A stretch of 64,000 nucleotides of DNA from Argyresthia goedartella (Eukaryota; Arthropoda; Insecta; Lepidoptera; Argyresthiidae): positions 30,288,001 to 30,352,000 of the forward strand of contig OX463824.1 in assembly GCA_949825045.1 (NCBI GenBank), given 5' to 3'. Within the stretch, counting starts at the first letter, position 1, and the number at the start of each line of letters is the position of its first letter. Below, in pieces: positions 1 through 9,424 of this stretch. The notes under the pieces were generated by a model that was not told the origin of the DNA, made no database searches, and saw only the letters and a program-made list of their open reading frames with translations. The position numbers and the translations under genes are program-made.

Positions 1-292
1 CCATAAAAGTTCCCGTTTTCTTTTGCAACAACGTTTGATACCTTTAGTTATCCATTTAGATTTAGCCATTACATGTCTTTTTATCTTTTGCTCAGGGAAG
101 CAAAGGCCATAAAACATTACAAACGTATCGTGAAATAAGTTAAATGCTTCATTCGGATTATTACATTCAAATACCTCAGAAAAACTCAATTGAGTAATAT
201 AAGTCACGAATTTACTTATGTTCTCTTCACTGTAGTCTCGTCTTTTGATGAAATAGTATTTTAGAAGACAACTTTTTTTGACAGGGCGTTCG
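1..292 (-). pseudogene. 5'-truncated LINE ORF2 fragment (endonuclease-RT linker), runs off left edge
   Basis: A minus-strand frame stays open from about 292 to the window edge. It encodes residues typical of the linker between endonuclease and reverse transcriptase in Jockey/CR1-type LINEs: a basic start (RPVKKSC), then RRDYSEENISKF, and later KWITKGIKR. The last motif matches WLTPGIKK in the LINE at 822-3683. The frame begins inside the protein, so the copy is 5' truncated where it meets BEL/Pao pol sequence at about 290. The RT domain, if present, lies outside the window. Family assignment rests on these motifs only. Confidence 0.6.
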
Positions 293-583
293 CTGATCGC
301 GAGGAGTACGACAATTTCGAGCGAATCTCCTAATCCCAGTGGACACATTTATCAACTTGTCAAGTGAGCTATACCGGTCCAGCAGAAACCCGGCGTCAGG
401 GTCCTCAGCCTTCTGGGTAACATGCACGGCCGCTCTGGGGCCATGATCCGAAGATACTACTACATGACTGTGGGGCCAGTCCGATTCTCTCTTGGCAAGC
501 CAGGGTGGTCCCCACCACAAATGGTGTCTAACGAGTTCAGGAGCCCAACATCCCCTGGATGCACAATCAGACGGGTTCAATTC
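291..583 (-). pseudogene. BEL/Pao pol, segment downstream of the LINE insertion (end of RNase H to start of integrase region)
   Basis: This is the continuation of the pol protein interrupted at 3685. It starts at ELNPSDCASRG, the conserved motif that closes BEL/Pao RNase H, passes LWWGPPWL, and reaches YSSLDKL, the usual lead-in to integrase. The frame is the same as in the upstream pol segment once the LINE and its 7-bp duplication are discounted. Homology to BEL elements stops near RNC at about 310-290, where a LINE fragment begins. The catalytic DDE core of integrase is absent. Read alone, the segment would appear to begin at a TTG inside the junction; that is not a real start. Confidence 0.75.
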
Positions 584-3500
584 AATCAATCAATATCAAT
601 ATATATTTATTGCAATAAAAAACATGTTACATAAGGTCTTAAATAAGTACAGTAGTTTCAATGTAATTTTACCCTTAGGGCGTAGCAATATTATGATTAA
701 GATATATTTACATCCATAAATAAGTTAGTTTTACTAAATGTCATTGGTACATGTCCATAAATTAACAATTAATAATAATACAACATTGGATCATAATTTA
801 TAACAATACAGATAAATAATATTAAAATTTATGTTTAAAGAATTCATTTAGGTCATAGGGGCAAATTTTTATAAGTATCTGTCTGAGTTTATTAATAAGA
901 CTAGGTGTAGGAAGTGATTTTATTTCGTCAGGAAGCCTATTATACACTTTTATGGCTACCATCCTCGCGCACCGCGAGTACGCGACAGTCCGGCAGGTTG
1001 GCTCCTCTAAATTGTATTGGTACCTTTCATTTAACCGAACGCTGACTCCCATAGGTCTTAGAGGAAACTTTGACGGGTGACGCCTCACCAATTTGCAAAG
1101 CTCAAGTATGTACAGGGCAGTAATAGTAGGAATATTCAGTTTGACAAAGGATTCTCTACACGATTCCCTGCTTGACTTGAGTCCGTCGATGATCCGCACA
1201 CACCTTTTTTGTAGGATGAATATATTTTTAATTTCTACGCAGTTCCCCCATATTGCTAAACCGTAGAGCACCCTAGACTGAAAAAAGGCGTAGTAAGCTT
1301 GCATAGTGGCTCTTAAAGTTGAAATAGCTGCTAGGCATCTCAGGGCATAACAGAAGCTGCTTAGCTTACTTTCCAGACACTCTACATGTTTCTTCCAGTT
1401 CATATTTTCGTCACAATAGATCCCCAAGAATTTAGCATTTGATACTGTACAGCAATTTTTACCATCGAAATTAATTTCTAGAGCAACATCCGGGGTGTTG
1501 TAATTTCTAAAGTACAAGACATTCGTTTTATTAAGATTGGTATTTAGGTCAAGTTTTTTAAACCAGTTTATAACAATATTTATTGATTGCGTTATACGAT
1601 CTGCTAAGTTAGTCCCTTCTCCTCGCTGAAATTTGAAAAAGACAGAGACGTCATCTGCGAACATTATTACCTTATCGTCTATCAGGTTTGGAAGATGATT
1701 GACGTACAGAAGGAAGAGAATGGGCCCCAGTATGCTACCTTGTGGGACGCCCTTAAGTATTGTTGTAGTTTTAGATTCCATATTTATAAGAGTCCTTGAT
1801 TGGTTCAAGATTGGAAGGAGGACACTCTGTTCTCTTTCTTTAAGGTATGATGCAAACCATTTACCCACAACCCCCCTGATCCCATATCTATCCATAATGG
1901 ATAATAGGATACCATGATTGACATAATCGAATGCTTTCGAAAGATCGAGGAGAACCGTCATTACATTTTTTTTACCGTTTAGAGCCTCCGCAACGAAATC
2001 CGTCATGTCAAATATAGCGTCAGCTGTGGATACTCCATGTTGAAACCCGAATTGCTCTTTAGCCAAGATTTTTTTTAGTGTGAGAAAGGATCGGAGTCTG
2101 TTTGCCATGGCCTTTTCAAACACCTTTGATAAGGTCGGTAACAAAGATATAGGTCGGTAGTTGTTGACATCTAATTTAGCATCCTTTTTGTGAATCGGTC
2201 TTACGTGGGCCTTTTTTAGTTTTTGTGGGAAGATTCCCTCCGTAAATGATCTATTTAGTAAAAACAGCAGTGGCACGGCGATAGCTTGCAATATGTGCTT
2301 TAAGACACCTGAGGGAATACTGTCATATCCACATGATTTTTTGTTTTTTAAGGATTTAACTACTTTATGTAACTCTTCTAGACTTATCGGTCTGACAAAC
2401 ATCGTATCGGGGCTTAGATGTGGTAGGTCTATTTGAGTTTCAGGAATGTTAGCTATACTGCCTACGACACTTGTGAAAAAGTTGTTAAATACATCAGGAG
2501 CTTCGCAGTCTGCCTCCACTATGTTTGTACCGTCAGTCAGACCAACGTAACTGGTGAGATCCTTCCTGCGTTTACCCTTGATATTGGTTTTTATTAAGTC
2601 CCATGTTGACTTTACTTTGTCGTGTGAATTAAGTATCTTCAGTTCATTGTAGGATCTCTTTGCAAAAGAAATAACTCGACCCAGAATAGAGCAATACAGT
2701 TTATACCGCTGTTTTAAAATTAAGCAATTTGAGCACTTCAGACAAATAAACATCTCCCTTTTGGTTTCGCATGACTTTTTAATACCTGGTGTGAGCCACC
2801 CAAGTCTACTTTTACCACCATCATCACACTTCACCTTTATTTCAGGGCAGTAGGTGTCAAAAGCTCTAGTCAAGGTATTATGAAATATATCGAACCCTTT
2901 ATCACAATCTATAGCTTTGTACACACCTTCCCAAGAAACCAAGAGCAAATGGTTTTTTAGGTATTCAAGGTTTTCCGGCTTGAGATTTCTTACCATTGTG
3001 TAAGAACTTTTATTTCTTTTTAGTGGTCGTTCCATAACCGCACATTGTAGAGTATGATCCGATAAGCCAATTTCAAGAACATTTACCTGTGTTAGCGTTG
3101 TATTGGACATAATATTATCAATACATGTTGAACTATGATAAGTTATTCGAGTAGGTTCCTTTATAAAATGCTTCAGATTGTAAGTTTGTAAGAGACTTAA
3201 AAGCTCTCTCGTTTCTGTATTTTGTACCATGAGATTAACATTAAAGTCACCGCAAATAATAATTTTACGTGCATTATTACGTTTGCATAGATTGTTAAGC
3301 ATATTATCAAGGTTTGATATAAAGTTATCGTTCTTGTATGGTTTGGGTCTATAAAGGCTTATGATGTAAGTATCGTTTAATTTTATTCCACATACCTCAA
3401 ATAAGTAAGGAATAGACATTTCCTCGATCTTTGGTAGTGCTTCGGGTTCAAGATGTGATCTGACGAAAATACATGTTCCTCCCTTACTGTCTCTATTTCT

Positions 3501-3684
3501 ACGGCTGAAACTAGCAGCCAACTTGAAGCCTGAAATTTGAATAAGATAGAGATCCTCAGATACCCTGTGGTGCTCAGTCACACTCAGTACCGAAACAACC
3601 CTTCCAGCCGGAGACTTAAGCCAGATTTCTAGTTGGGGTATTTTTTTATAGTTCAAACTCTGGATATTTATGTGGGCTATTCTA
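584..3684 (-). mobile_element. Jockey/CR1-type LINE inserted in BEL pol, 5' truncated, 7-bp target duplication
   Basis: Insert between two copies of the 7-mer TCAATTC (+ strand; 577-583 and 3685-3691). On the minus strand the element opens directly with the first endonuclease motif and ends about 240 bp beyond the ORF2 stop, in a TTGATATTGATTGATTG-like short repeat after an AATAAA-like stretch (about 584-615). ORF1 is missing, so the copy is 5' truncated at the start of the endonuclease domain. The clean duplication and the unbroken 953-codon frame argue for recent insertion. Subfamily (Daphne-like?) is a guess from the C-terminal region. Confidence 0.85.
822..3683 (-). CDS. LINE ORF2: AP endonuclease plus reverse transcriptase (5' partial)
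   Basis: Encodes the target-primed retrotransposition enzyme. The frame is open from the insertion boundary to a TAA at 822. Counting from 3656, endonuclease motifs include GDFN (136-139) and the closing SDH (199-201); RT motifs include LLDLSKAFDYVNH, GVPQGSILGP and the catalytic FADD (666-669). The first endonuclease motif, AHINIQSL, lies upstream of 3656, so the true frame extends to the element edge and no natural start codon remains. There is no RNase H domain. The C-terminal region (ILQKRCVRII and KVYNRLPDEIKSL) resembles that of the decayed LINE at 19.9-21.5 kb. Catalytic residues look intact, but without ORF1 and promoter the copy is probably dead. Confidence 0.85.
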   Translation of the reverse strand, partial: RIAHINIQSLNYKKIPQLEIWLKSPAGRVVSVLSVTEHHRVSEDLYLIQISGFKLAASFSRRNRDSKGGTCIFVRSHLEPEALPKIEEMSIPYLFEVCGIKLNDTYIISLYRPKPYKNDNFISNLDNMLNNLCKRNNARKIIICGDFNVNLMVQNTETRELLSLLQTYNLKHFIKEPTRITYHSSTCIDNIMSNTTLTQVNVLEIGLSDHTLQCAVMERPLKRNKSSYTMVRNLKPENLEYLKNHLLLVSWEGVYKAIDCDKGFDIFHNTLTRAFDTYCPEIKVKCDDGGKSRLGWLTPGIKKSCETKREMFICLKCSNCLILKQRYKLYCSILGRVISFAKRSYNELKILNSHDKVKSTWDLIKTNIKGKRRKDLTSYVGLTDGTNIVEADCEAPDVFNNFFTSVVGSIANIPETQIDLPHLSPDTMFVRPISLEELHKVVKSLKNKKSCGYDSIPSGVLKHILQAIAVPLLFLLNRSFTEGIFPQKLKKAHVRPIHKKDAKLDVNNYRPISLLPTLSKVFEKAMANRLRSFLTLKKILAKEQFGFQHGVSTADAIFDMTDFVAEALNGKKNVMTVLLDLSKAFDYVNHGILLSIMDRYGIRGVVGKWFASYLKEREQSVLLPILNQSRTLINMESKTTTILKGVPQGSILGPILFLLYVNHLPNLIDDKVIMFADDVSVFFKFQRGEGTNLADRITQSINIVINWFKKLDLNTNLNKTNVLYFRNYNTPDVALEINFDGKNCCTVSNAKFLGIYCDENMNWKKHVECLESKLSSFCYALRCLAAISTLRATMQAYYAFFQSRVLYGLAIWGNCVEIKNIFILQKRCVRIIDGLKSSRESCRESFVKLNIPTITALYILELCKLVRRHPSKFPLRPMGVSVRLNERYQYNLEEPTCRTVAYSRCARMVAIKVYNRLPDEIKSLPTPSLINKLRQILIKICPYDLNEFFKHKF

Positions 3685-5908
3685 TCAATTCTCCTGGTAC
3701 ATGTCTCCAGGTCAGTGGGACCTCAGACGACACAATCTGGGAGACACGGTTCGCAACAAAAACCTCTAAGTTATGGACCGAAGCCTTCAGCCAGCACAAA
3801 ACAATCTGGCTGTCCGTCCACGCGTACACCGTATCCTCCAAAACCACTGACCCACGCAACACTGTTAGAGTTTGATTCAAAAGTTTGGTCAAAAGAGCAG
3901 CCCCGGACAGTTCCAGTTTTGGAATCGTCATCCTTGTCCGAATAGGCGCTACCTTGCTTTTTGCCAAAACCAAACGCACGTCGACCTTCCCGGTGGAGGT
4001 GACGGTTCGCAAATAAACCGCTGCCGCAAACCCTCGTTCAGAGGCATCACAAAACCCGTGAAGGGTTGCCCTGTAATCCCCAGCAGGGACCAATTTCCTC
4101 GGCAGCGATACATTATTTATGTCCGATAGCGAGGTGAACATTCGCGTCCAATCAGTCAACAAATCACCTGAGAGGTGGGTGTCCCAGGTCAACTGAGCCG
4201 CCCATAGCCTTTGCATAAAACATTTGAGAGCAAAGGTGACTGGAGAAATCCATCCATTCGGGTCGAACGTTCTCGCAATCGTTGATAGTACTGACCGCTT
4301 CGTCCAGGCCTTCGGTGTTTCTAAAACCACCCGATAGGTAAACTCATCATGGACGGGCCGGTACTGAATTCCAAGTACTGACAACATGTTAGGGTTGTCA
4401 GGATTCTCAGAAACGTGCGGGTCTTGTTGAAACTCATCTGGGAGACCAGCCATCAACTCAGGGGAGTTGGACATCCACTTACGTAGTTCATAGCCGCCTC
4501 GTTCCAGCAATTGAATGAGCTCGTCACGTCGGTCCAGAGCTTCCTCTACACTGGCTGCCCCTGTGCAGACGTCATCGACGTACAAATCTTGCTCCAGGAT
4601 AGCGGCGGCTCTAGGATAGCTCACACGGTCACGCGACGCCAACTCCCGCAGGGTACGCATCCCCAAATACAGGCTAGACCGTAACCCATACGTGTTCGTG
4701 TTTAACTCATAGACCTTGACTGGCTCGGCCGTGGACTCACGCCAAAGTATCAACTGATACCTTCTGTCGGCCGGATGAATTACCGTTTGCCTAAACATCA
4801 TCCGAATGTCTGCGACAAATACAATCTGGTGCCTCCGAAAGCTCGTGAGAATATCCGAAATATCACGACTCAACTTGGGTCCCGAATGTAGACACTGATT
4901 CAGGGACATCCCGTTCGAGGTAGGTGCTGACCCATCAAAAACAACTCGAATCTTGCCGGTAGGGGTTCGTAGGACGGCATGGTGTGGAAGGAAACAATGA
5001 TCCTCAGATCTCCAGTCCACACCCGATACCGACATGTGTCCTAACGACTCATACTCCCTCATGAAATCAACATATTTTTGTTTAAATACGGCGTCCCTTG
5101 TCATCCTACGCTCCATCGACATCAATCTCGTCTCAGCCATCTTCCTAGATTCTCCTAGTGGCGGTCGATCGGCCCTGAAAGGCAGTCGAGTTACAAAACG
5201 ACCAGAACGAAGGCGACCAGTACTATTCTGGTAAAACAACTCGCACTCTTCTTCGTCTGCGTCGACTCGACGAGCGGTGGGAGGTTCCTCTATCTCCCAG
5301 AAACGTTGGATAGCGTCTGACAACGCTGAGCCAATAAGTATGCCATCTGACTCGGCAGGCCTAACCATTGGCAATGCCGGACCCATGATCACGTGACCAA
5401 ACTTAGTATCCACAGCAATCAACCCGTCCGGCTGAAGAACTCGCCGATCCGACAACAGAAACCTACCCAGAACGTCTGCTCCCAGTAGCAGGTCGACCGG
5501 GGCTGGAGTGTCAAAATCGGGATCCGCCAACTTGAGTCCTGATGTCAGGAATCGAACGGCCGGATTCAACTTCACCAAGGGGTGTCTGCCCATGACATGC
5601 GTCATTACTAAAGCTTGCACGGATGTTTTTGTCAAAATGTCATAACGTGGAGAGAACGTGATCACCGATTGACCAACTACATTCGTAACCGTAACATTCC
5701 CCACGCCCCGTATTGATTTATTATACCTATTTACCTTGAGGCCCAACCATTTTGCTAAATCATTCGATACAATGCAGCCCTGAGCTCCAGAATCTAATAG
5801 GGCGCGAACGTATGTTGGGTTGCCCGCCAAATCCCAAACAAGCACAGAGGCGATCGGTAACACCACCGTCTCCGGTTGGGGGGCAACCAATGGTTGGGCC
5901 GCAAATTC
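3685..5908 (-). CDS. BEL/Pao pol: aspartic protease, reverse transcriptase, RNase H (interrupted)
   Basis: Counted from a TTG at 5890. Protease: ALLDSGA with catalytic D33. RT: VADIRMMF with D361 and the catalytic YVDD at 437-440. RNase H: FCDAS (D615), PKLEL (E660) and WTDSQ (D693). The region then runs to WRHVPGEL, where the LINE insertion cuts it at 3685; pol resumes at 583. The frame is identical to gag and follows a single TAG at 5909-5911, so pol has no clear start of its own. It is probably made as part of a gag-pol polyprotein, the usual BEL/Pao arrangement. No other stops or frameshifts are visible, so the enzyme domains look well preserved. Confidence 0.85.
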
Positions 5909-5911
5909 CTA
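5909..5911 (-). other. In-frame TAG between gag and pol
   Basis: The gag frame ends ...GPR then TAG, and the pol frame continues in the same phase with EFAAQPLVAP. The distance from this codon to the nominal pol start at 5890 is 21 bases, a multiple of three. It is either a recent nonsense mutation or a programmed read-through site; the sequence alone cannot decide. Confidence 0.9.
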
Positions 5912-7072
5912 GCGAGGACCCCCGGGGCCCCACTGTGCCTGTAACCGATCAGGTATGCAGCTATACGCCAGAGGGTCCCATTGTACAAATGGCCCACGCG
6001 CCGGTTCCATTCCCAACCTACGATTCCCCGTAAAGGGGGGTGGGCGTGAATTCAACCGTGGCCGCTCCATGAGCGGGGGGGACATCACATGTGACCGACG
6101 AGGACGAGGCGACGAGCGGGGCGACAACTGAGGCGGCGTCCGAACCGCACCCGCATAGCTCGAAGGTGTCCCATGCCACCCGCCCGTTACGGCCTGCTCA
6201 ACACACCCAATGTCCCGCTGGGTCGGATGCTGAGTCGCAACCGAAAACTCAGGGCCCTCCATGTAATGGTCCTGAGTGCGGCCCTGCACCCTGGTACTGC
6301 CCTGTGCACGTGGGGACGTTGGCCCCTGAGTTGCGCTCCGAGTCGCAAACGAATTCTCAGGGCCCCATGCCGTGTCACCCTGGGTACGGCCCTGTGGACG
6401 TGGGGACGTTGGCCCCTGAGTTGCGCTCCGAGTCGCAAATGAATTCTCAGGGCCCCATGCCGTGTCACCCTGAATACGGCCCTGTGGACGTGAGGACGTT
6501 GGCCCCTGAGTTGCGCTCCGAGTCGCAAACGAATTCTCAGGGCCCCATGCCGTGTCACCCTGGATACGGCCCTGTGGAGGCTGTTGGCCGGACCGGTTCA
6601 TGCATAACAGATTGTTGTGGGCCCCACCACAATATCCGCACATTTTTGTGCGCGTGCAGTCCCTAGCCATGTGTGGCCCGAGGCACAGGAAACACCAGCT
6701 CCGCTGCTTGGCCATCCGGCGCCGTCCCTGAACCCTAAGTTCCCCGAACTTATTGCAATTGGCCACAGCATGGCCAATCTGCCTACAACATGGGCAGGTC
6801 TCACTATGTGGGGTCAATGCACTCACAGTCCCATATGACTGCCGGTTGGTGCGGTCCTTCCTCGTCGGAGGGCCCCTACTCACAGCGCTCCCGGCAGCTC
6901 TCTGTGGCTCCGAAGGATGGGTGACCGTCAACCCCAAATTCTCTGCCCGTCGAGCCTCCTCTTCTAAGAATCCGACCAAGTCGGAGAAGGCGGGCAGGTC
7001 CTCGGCCGACCTCCCGTGAGACTGTTCGAAACGAGTCTGCACGTCAGCGGGTAGGCGGGAAAGTACAATGTA
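5912..7072 (-). CDS. BEL/Pao gag, C-terminal segment (zinc knuckles, repeat region)
   Basis: Nucleocapsid half of gag, downstream of the Tc1-like insertion. It resumes at YIVLSRLP, passes a helical stretch (VQTRFEQ, FLEEEARRAE) and carries three zinc knuckles: CPCC...H...C (CX2CX4HX4C), CFLC...H...C and CGYC...H...C (both CX2CX3HX4C). A low-complexity region with 30-residue tandem repeats follows, then a proline- and arginine-rich tail. Knuckles of this kind bind the element's RNA during particle assembly. The open frame physically extends upstream to 7222, but those residues are encoded by the transposon's inverted repeat and are not gag. The segment ends at the TAG at 5909. Confidence 0.8.
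6288..6585 (-). repeat. 90-bp tandem repeat within gag (three close units plus a degenerate one)
   Basis: Units start near 6310, 6400 and 6490 with 90-bp spacing and encode the 30-residue motif containing GDTAWGPENSFATRS. A diverged fourth unit (EGPEFSVATQ) lies on the 5' side on the plus strand. The period is a multiple of three, so copy number can change without breaking gag. The repeat also produces a long open frame on the plus strand, which is a shadow. Confidence 0.9.
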
Positions 7073-7335
7073 CACACGACAAAGAAGATCGGTTTGCAGG
7101 GCACACAAACACCAGTCTTTGTGTGCGTAACGTTGCCAATAGCTACGATTAGCAATGCACACTAACACAGTATTCGTGTTAATGTCGCGTCTGTGTGCGT
7201 TTTTCTGATCCCATACATTCATTGATTATGACGCAAGTTTTCACAGCTTTATGCAAAGTAGTCGATAGCCTAGTGGATTAGGTGCTAGAATTACGATATG
7301 TAGATAAAGGTTCGATCCCTCAAAGGAAATTATTT
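7073..7335 (+). repeat. Left terminal inverted repeat of the Tc1-like element
   Basis: Pairs with 9140-9424. The outer part (7075-7136) is highly similar to the inverted right end. Subterminal TGTGTGCG motifs recur (7111-7136 and about 7190). The inner part holds a tRNA-like A/B-box pair. Confidence 0.8.
7266..7319 (+). promoter_or_regulatory. tRNA-like Pol III A and B boxes in the left TIR
   Basis: TAGCCTAGTGG at 7266 fits the A-box consensus TRGYNNARNNGG and GGTTCGATCCC at 7309 fits the B box. The spacing of 43 bp is that of tRNA genes. The surrounding sequence does not fold into a convincing full cloverleaf, so this is a tRNA-derived promoter remnant rather than a tRNA gene. The mirrored copy lies at 9159-9213 on the other strand. 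Confidence 0.6.
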
Positions 7336-7575
7336 TTTAGAAGCTACGAGTATTATTAAATTCACATAGCATCGAATATAAATTGATTACAATTGTTTAA
7401 CCAAACTAGAGTTCGAAGAGTTGTAAACTTGCCCGGTAAAAAGGCCATAGTCTACCTTCTTTATTTAAAATGTAACAGCTACCCTCTTTAAAATTGTTTT
7501 GCGTCTGCGCGCTCTCAGCATTAGTTGTATTGCATTTCGTTCCTTGTAAATTGTGATTGAGATTTGTTATCTATC

Positions 7576-8686
7576 ATGGAAAGTCATCTATCCACTTTTA
7601 AAAAGGCGGAAATCATTGTTTTGTATGAACAAAACATTTCAATTAGCGAGATAGCACGACGTTTAATGATATCGGTGAGTTATGCATATAAAAAATAAAT
7701 TTGAAGGTTTTTTATAAATTATGATTATAATTATACCTTGTGTTACTACTTCATTGTATTTTTTTCTTATTTTACAGAGAAGAACAGTGCAACTGTGGGT
7801 TCATAGGTATGCAGATTCTGGACATGTTGAAAGTCGTCGACCAGGCCCACAGCCTGTAGCCTACACAGCTGCATCTGATCGCCATCGCGACATCATTGCA
7901 GCGCATAACAGCAATCCGTTTGCCAGCACCCGGTCTACGGCGACACTTCATAATGTAACACTACAAACAGTTCGCAATCACTTACGAGCTGATGGTTTAA
8001 GATGTCGGAGACCAGCGAAGAAGATTATGATGTCTAATGAGCATCGTGAAGACAGAGTGCGGTTTGCCCGTGAATATTTGGACTTTGATTGGTGTAATAA
8101 TGTTGTTGTTTTTAGTGATGAAAAGACTTTTAGATCAGACAAGGATGGGCGTAAAATACTGTGGAGAAGAAATAATGAACGATATAGTTTAGCAAACATT
8201 CTACCGTGCAGGTGTAGTGGCCGTATTACTTTGGGATATTGGGGATGGATGTCGTCGATGGGCCCCGGTGAATTAGTGCAAGTGAGTGCTCGCAACACTG
8301 CTCAAGGATACTTGGATATTTTACAGAACGTCATGTTACCAACCGTACGAACTGTATATCCGGATGAGCATATATACTTTGTCCATGACAATTGCGCTGT
8401 GCATCGCGCCCATATTGTGCAAGAATGGTTTAACAAGCAAGAATCCTTGACAGTTATTGACTGGCCTTCTAAAAGCCCTGATTTAAACCCCATCGAAAAT
8501 CTATGGGGACATATGGTGCTCAATTGGGATCCATCGAATGTGAGATCTAGGTCTAATTTAGATGAAGTTGTTACTTCAACCTGGGAGATAATGCGAGGCA
8601 CTGACATGTGTTGGAATATGGTCACTGGCATGAGAAGTAGACTACAACAAATAATAGTAAGAGAAGGAGCTCCACTAAGATATTAA
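7576..8686 (+). CDS. Tc1/mariner-like transposase (DD35E), two exons: 7576-7674 and 7778-8686
   Basis: Cut-and-paste DDE transposase of 335 residues. Exon 1 encodes 33 residues starting MESHLSTFKKAE with a helix-turn-helix start (ISISEIARRL). A 103-bp intron (7675-7777, GTGAGT...TTTACAG, phase 0) follows, and exon 2 resumes with RRTVQLW. In the joined protein the catalytic residues are D147 (FSDEKTF), D237 (VHDNCAVHRA) and E273 (SPDLNPIENLW). There are 35 residues between the second D and the E, one more than in classical Tc1. The stop is at 8684-8686 with AATAAAA immediately after. The longer unspliced frame from 7721 is intron-derived at its N-terminus and is not used. No stop or frameshift is visible, so the protein may be functional. 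The exon assignment is by inspection of splice signals and frame. Confidence 0.85.
7675..7777 (+). other. Intron in the Tc1-like transposase gene
   Basis: Donor TCG|GTGAGT and acceptor TTTTACAG|AGAAG, with a T-rich tract before the acceptor. Removal joins two halves of the DNA-binding domain in frame. The intron contains in-frame stops (TAA near 7695), so splicing is required to include exon 1. Confidence 0.8.
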
Positions 8687-8960
8687 ATAAAACATAACCA
8701 TTAATATGTGAAAGCTTTGTGTTATCATAAGATAAGGTGATTTATATGTCTATGATGTTATTGCTACTTCAGGTTAGAAGTTATCACATAATTTCTAATT
8801 GCTTAGCATGTTGATTCATAGCTTATATATCATCAACTGCGACATCTGTCCTTGTCTGACTAAAACTAAAATAAGTAAATTAAGTGTAGTTTATTATAAC
8901 AAACTAGTAATAAATTATTATTAGGACGAAATATAATTTTGTTTTATTATGAAAAAAATA

Positions 8961-9069
8961 AGGCTGGTTTCACCACATGCTGATAAAGCCTATCTGTCAA
9001 ATAACGCCATACAAAAATCTAAGTTTAACTGGCAGATAGGCTTCATCAGCAGTGGTGAAACCGGCCCTT
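8961..9069. mobile_element. Foldback MITE inside the Tc1-like transposon
   Basis: About 110 bp with arms GGCTGGTTTCACCACATGCTG at the left and its near-exact inverse at the right (CAGCAGTGGTGAAACCGGCC), continuing inward through GCCTATCTG/CAGATAGGC. It lies between the transposase stop and the right TIR. TAA or TTAA occurs at the edges, but the duplication is not clean. Confidence 0.65.
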
Positions 9070-9139
9070 AATCTAGAATAAATATTTGGTCTGATCAATA
9101 ATAATTAAAAAAAAGTATCTAAAAAAAAACATCACCATG

Positions 9140-9424
9140 CTTTTTCCCTCCTTGATAGAGGATCGAACTCAATACCTCAAAGTCATTAGTCTGGCATCTA
9201 ACCCGTTGGGCTATCGTCCACTCTGTAGGAAGCGGTAAAAACTAGTCTTATATTCAACGAAGACACATAGTGATTGTATGCTCAGACAGTATTATAATAT
9301 CTGTGACTGTGCTGTGACGACCAATGTAACGCACACACATTCAAGTCAGCGATTCGTGTCGCAACGTTACGCACACAAAGAGTGGCATTTGTGTGCCCTG
9401 CAAACCGAACTTCTTTGCCGATTG
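9140..9424 (-). repeat. Right terminal inverted repeat of the Tc1-like element
   Basis: Inverse of 7073-7335. The outer part (9361-9422) is the most conserved. Contains the mirrored tRNA-like A/B boxes at 9159-9213. Confidence 0.8.
9159..9213 (-). promoter_or_regulatory. tRNA-like Pol III A and B boxes in the right TIR
   Basis: On the minus strand TAGCCCAACGG begins at 9213 (A box) and AGTTCGATCCT begins at 9169 (B box, one mismatch at its first base), 44 bp apart. Both point inward from the element end, as in the left TIR. Distances to the ends are 211 bp here and 193 bp on the left. Confidence 0.55.

Larger units (their letters stand above)
7073..9424 (+). mobile_element. Tc1/mariner-like DNA transposon with long imperfect TIRs
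   Basis: Element of 2,352 bp inserted at TA within the sequence TGTACA, present on both sides (7069-7074 and 9423-9428). The outer 60 bp of the terminal inverted repeats match closely, sharing TTGCAGGGCACACAAA and TTTGTGTGCGTAACGTTGC. More diverged similarity continues inward to about 7335 and 9140, including a 55-position ungapped block just outside and into the tRNA-like motif in which I count 39 identities. The interior holds one spliced transposase gene and a small foldback element (8961-9069). The host gag frame is unshifted across the insert. Confidence 0.85.

Noticed and set aside
6091..6666. 191-codon plus-strand frame with internal repeats
   Set aside because: Antisense shadow of BEL gag; its repeats are the 90-bp gag units read on the other strand.
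7073..7222. N-terminal extension of the gag C-terminal frame
   Set aside because: These codons are encoded by the left TIR of the Tc1-like element; gag homology starts only at the TA junction.
7721..7777. Start of the transposase at 7721
   Set aside because: The 19 hydrophobic residues before RRTVQ are intron sequence; the upstream exon at 7576 supplies the missing helix-turn-helix half.
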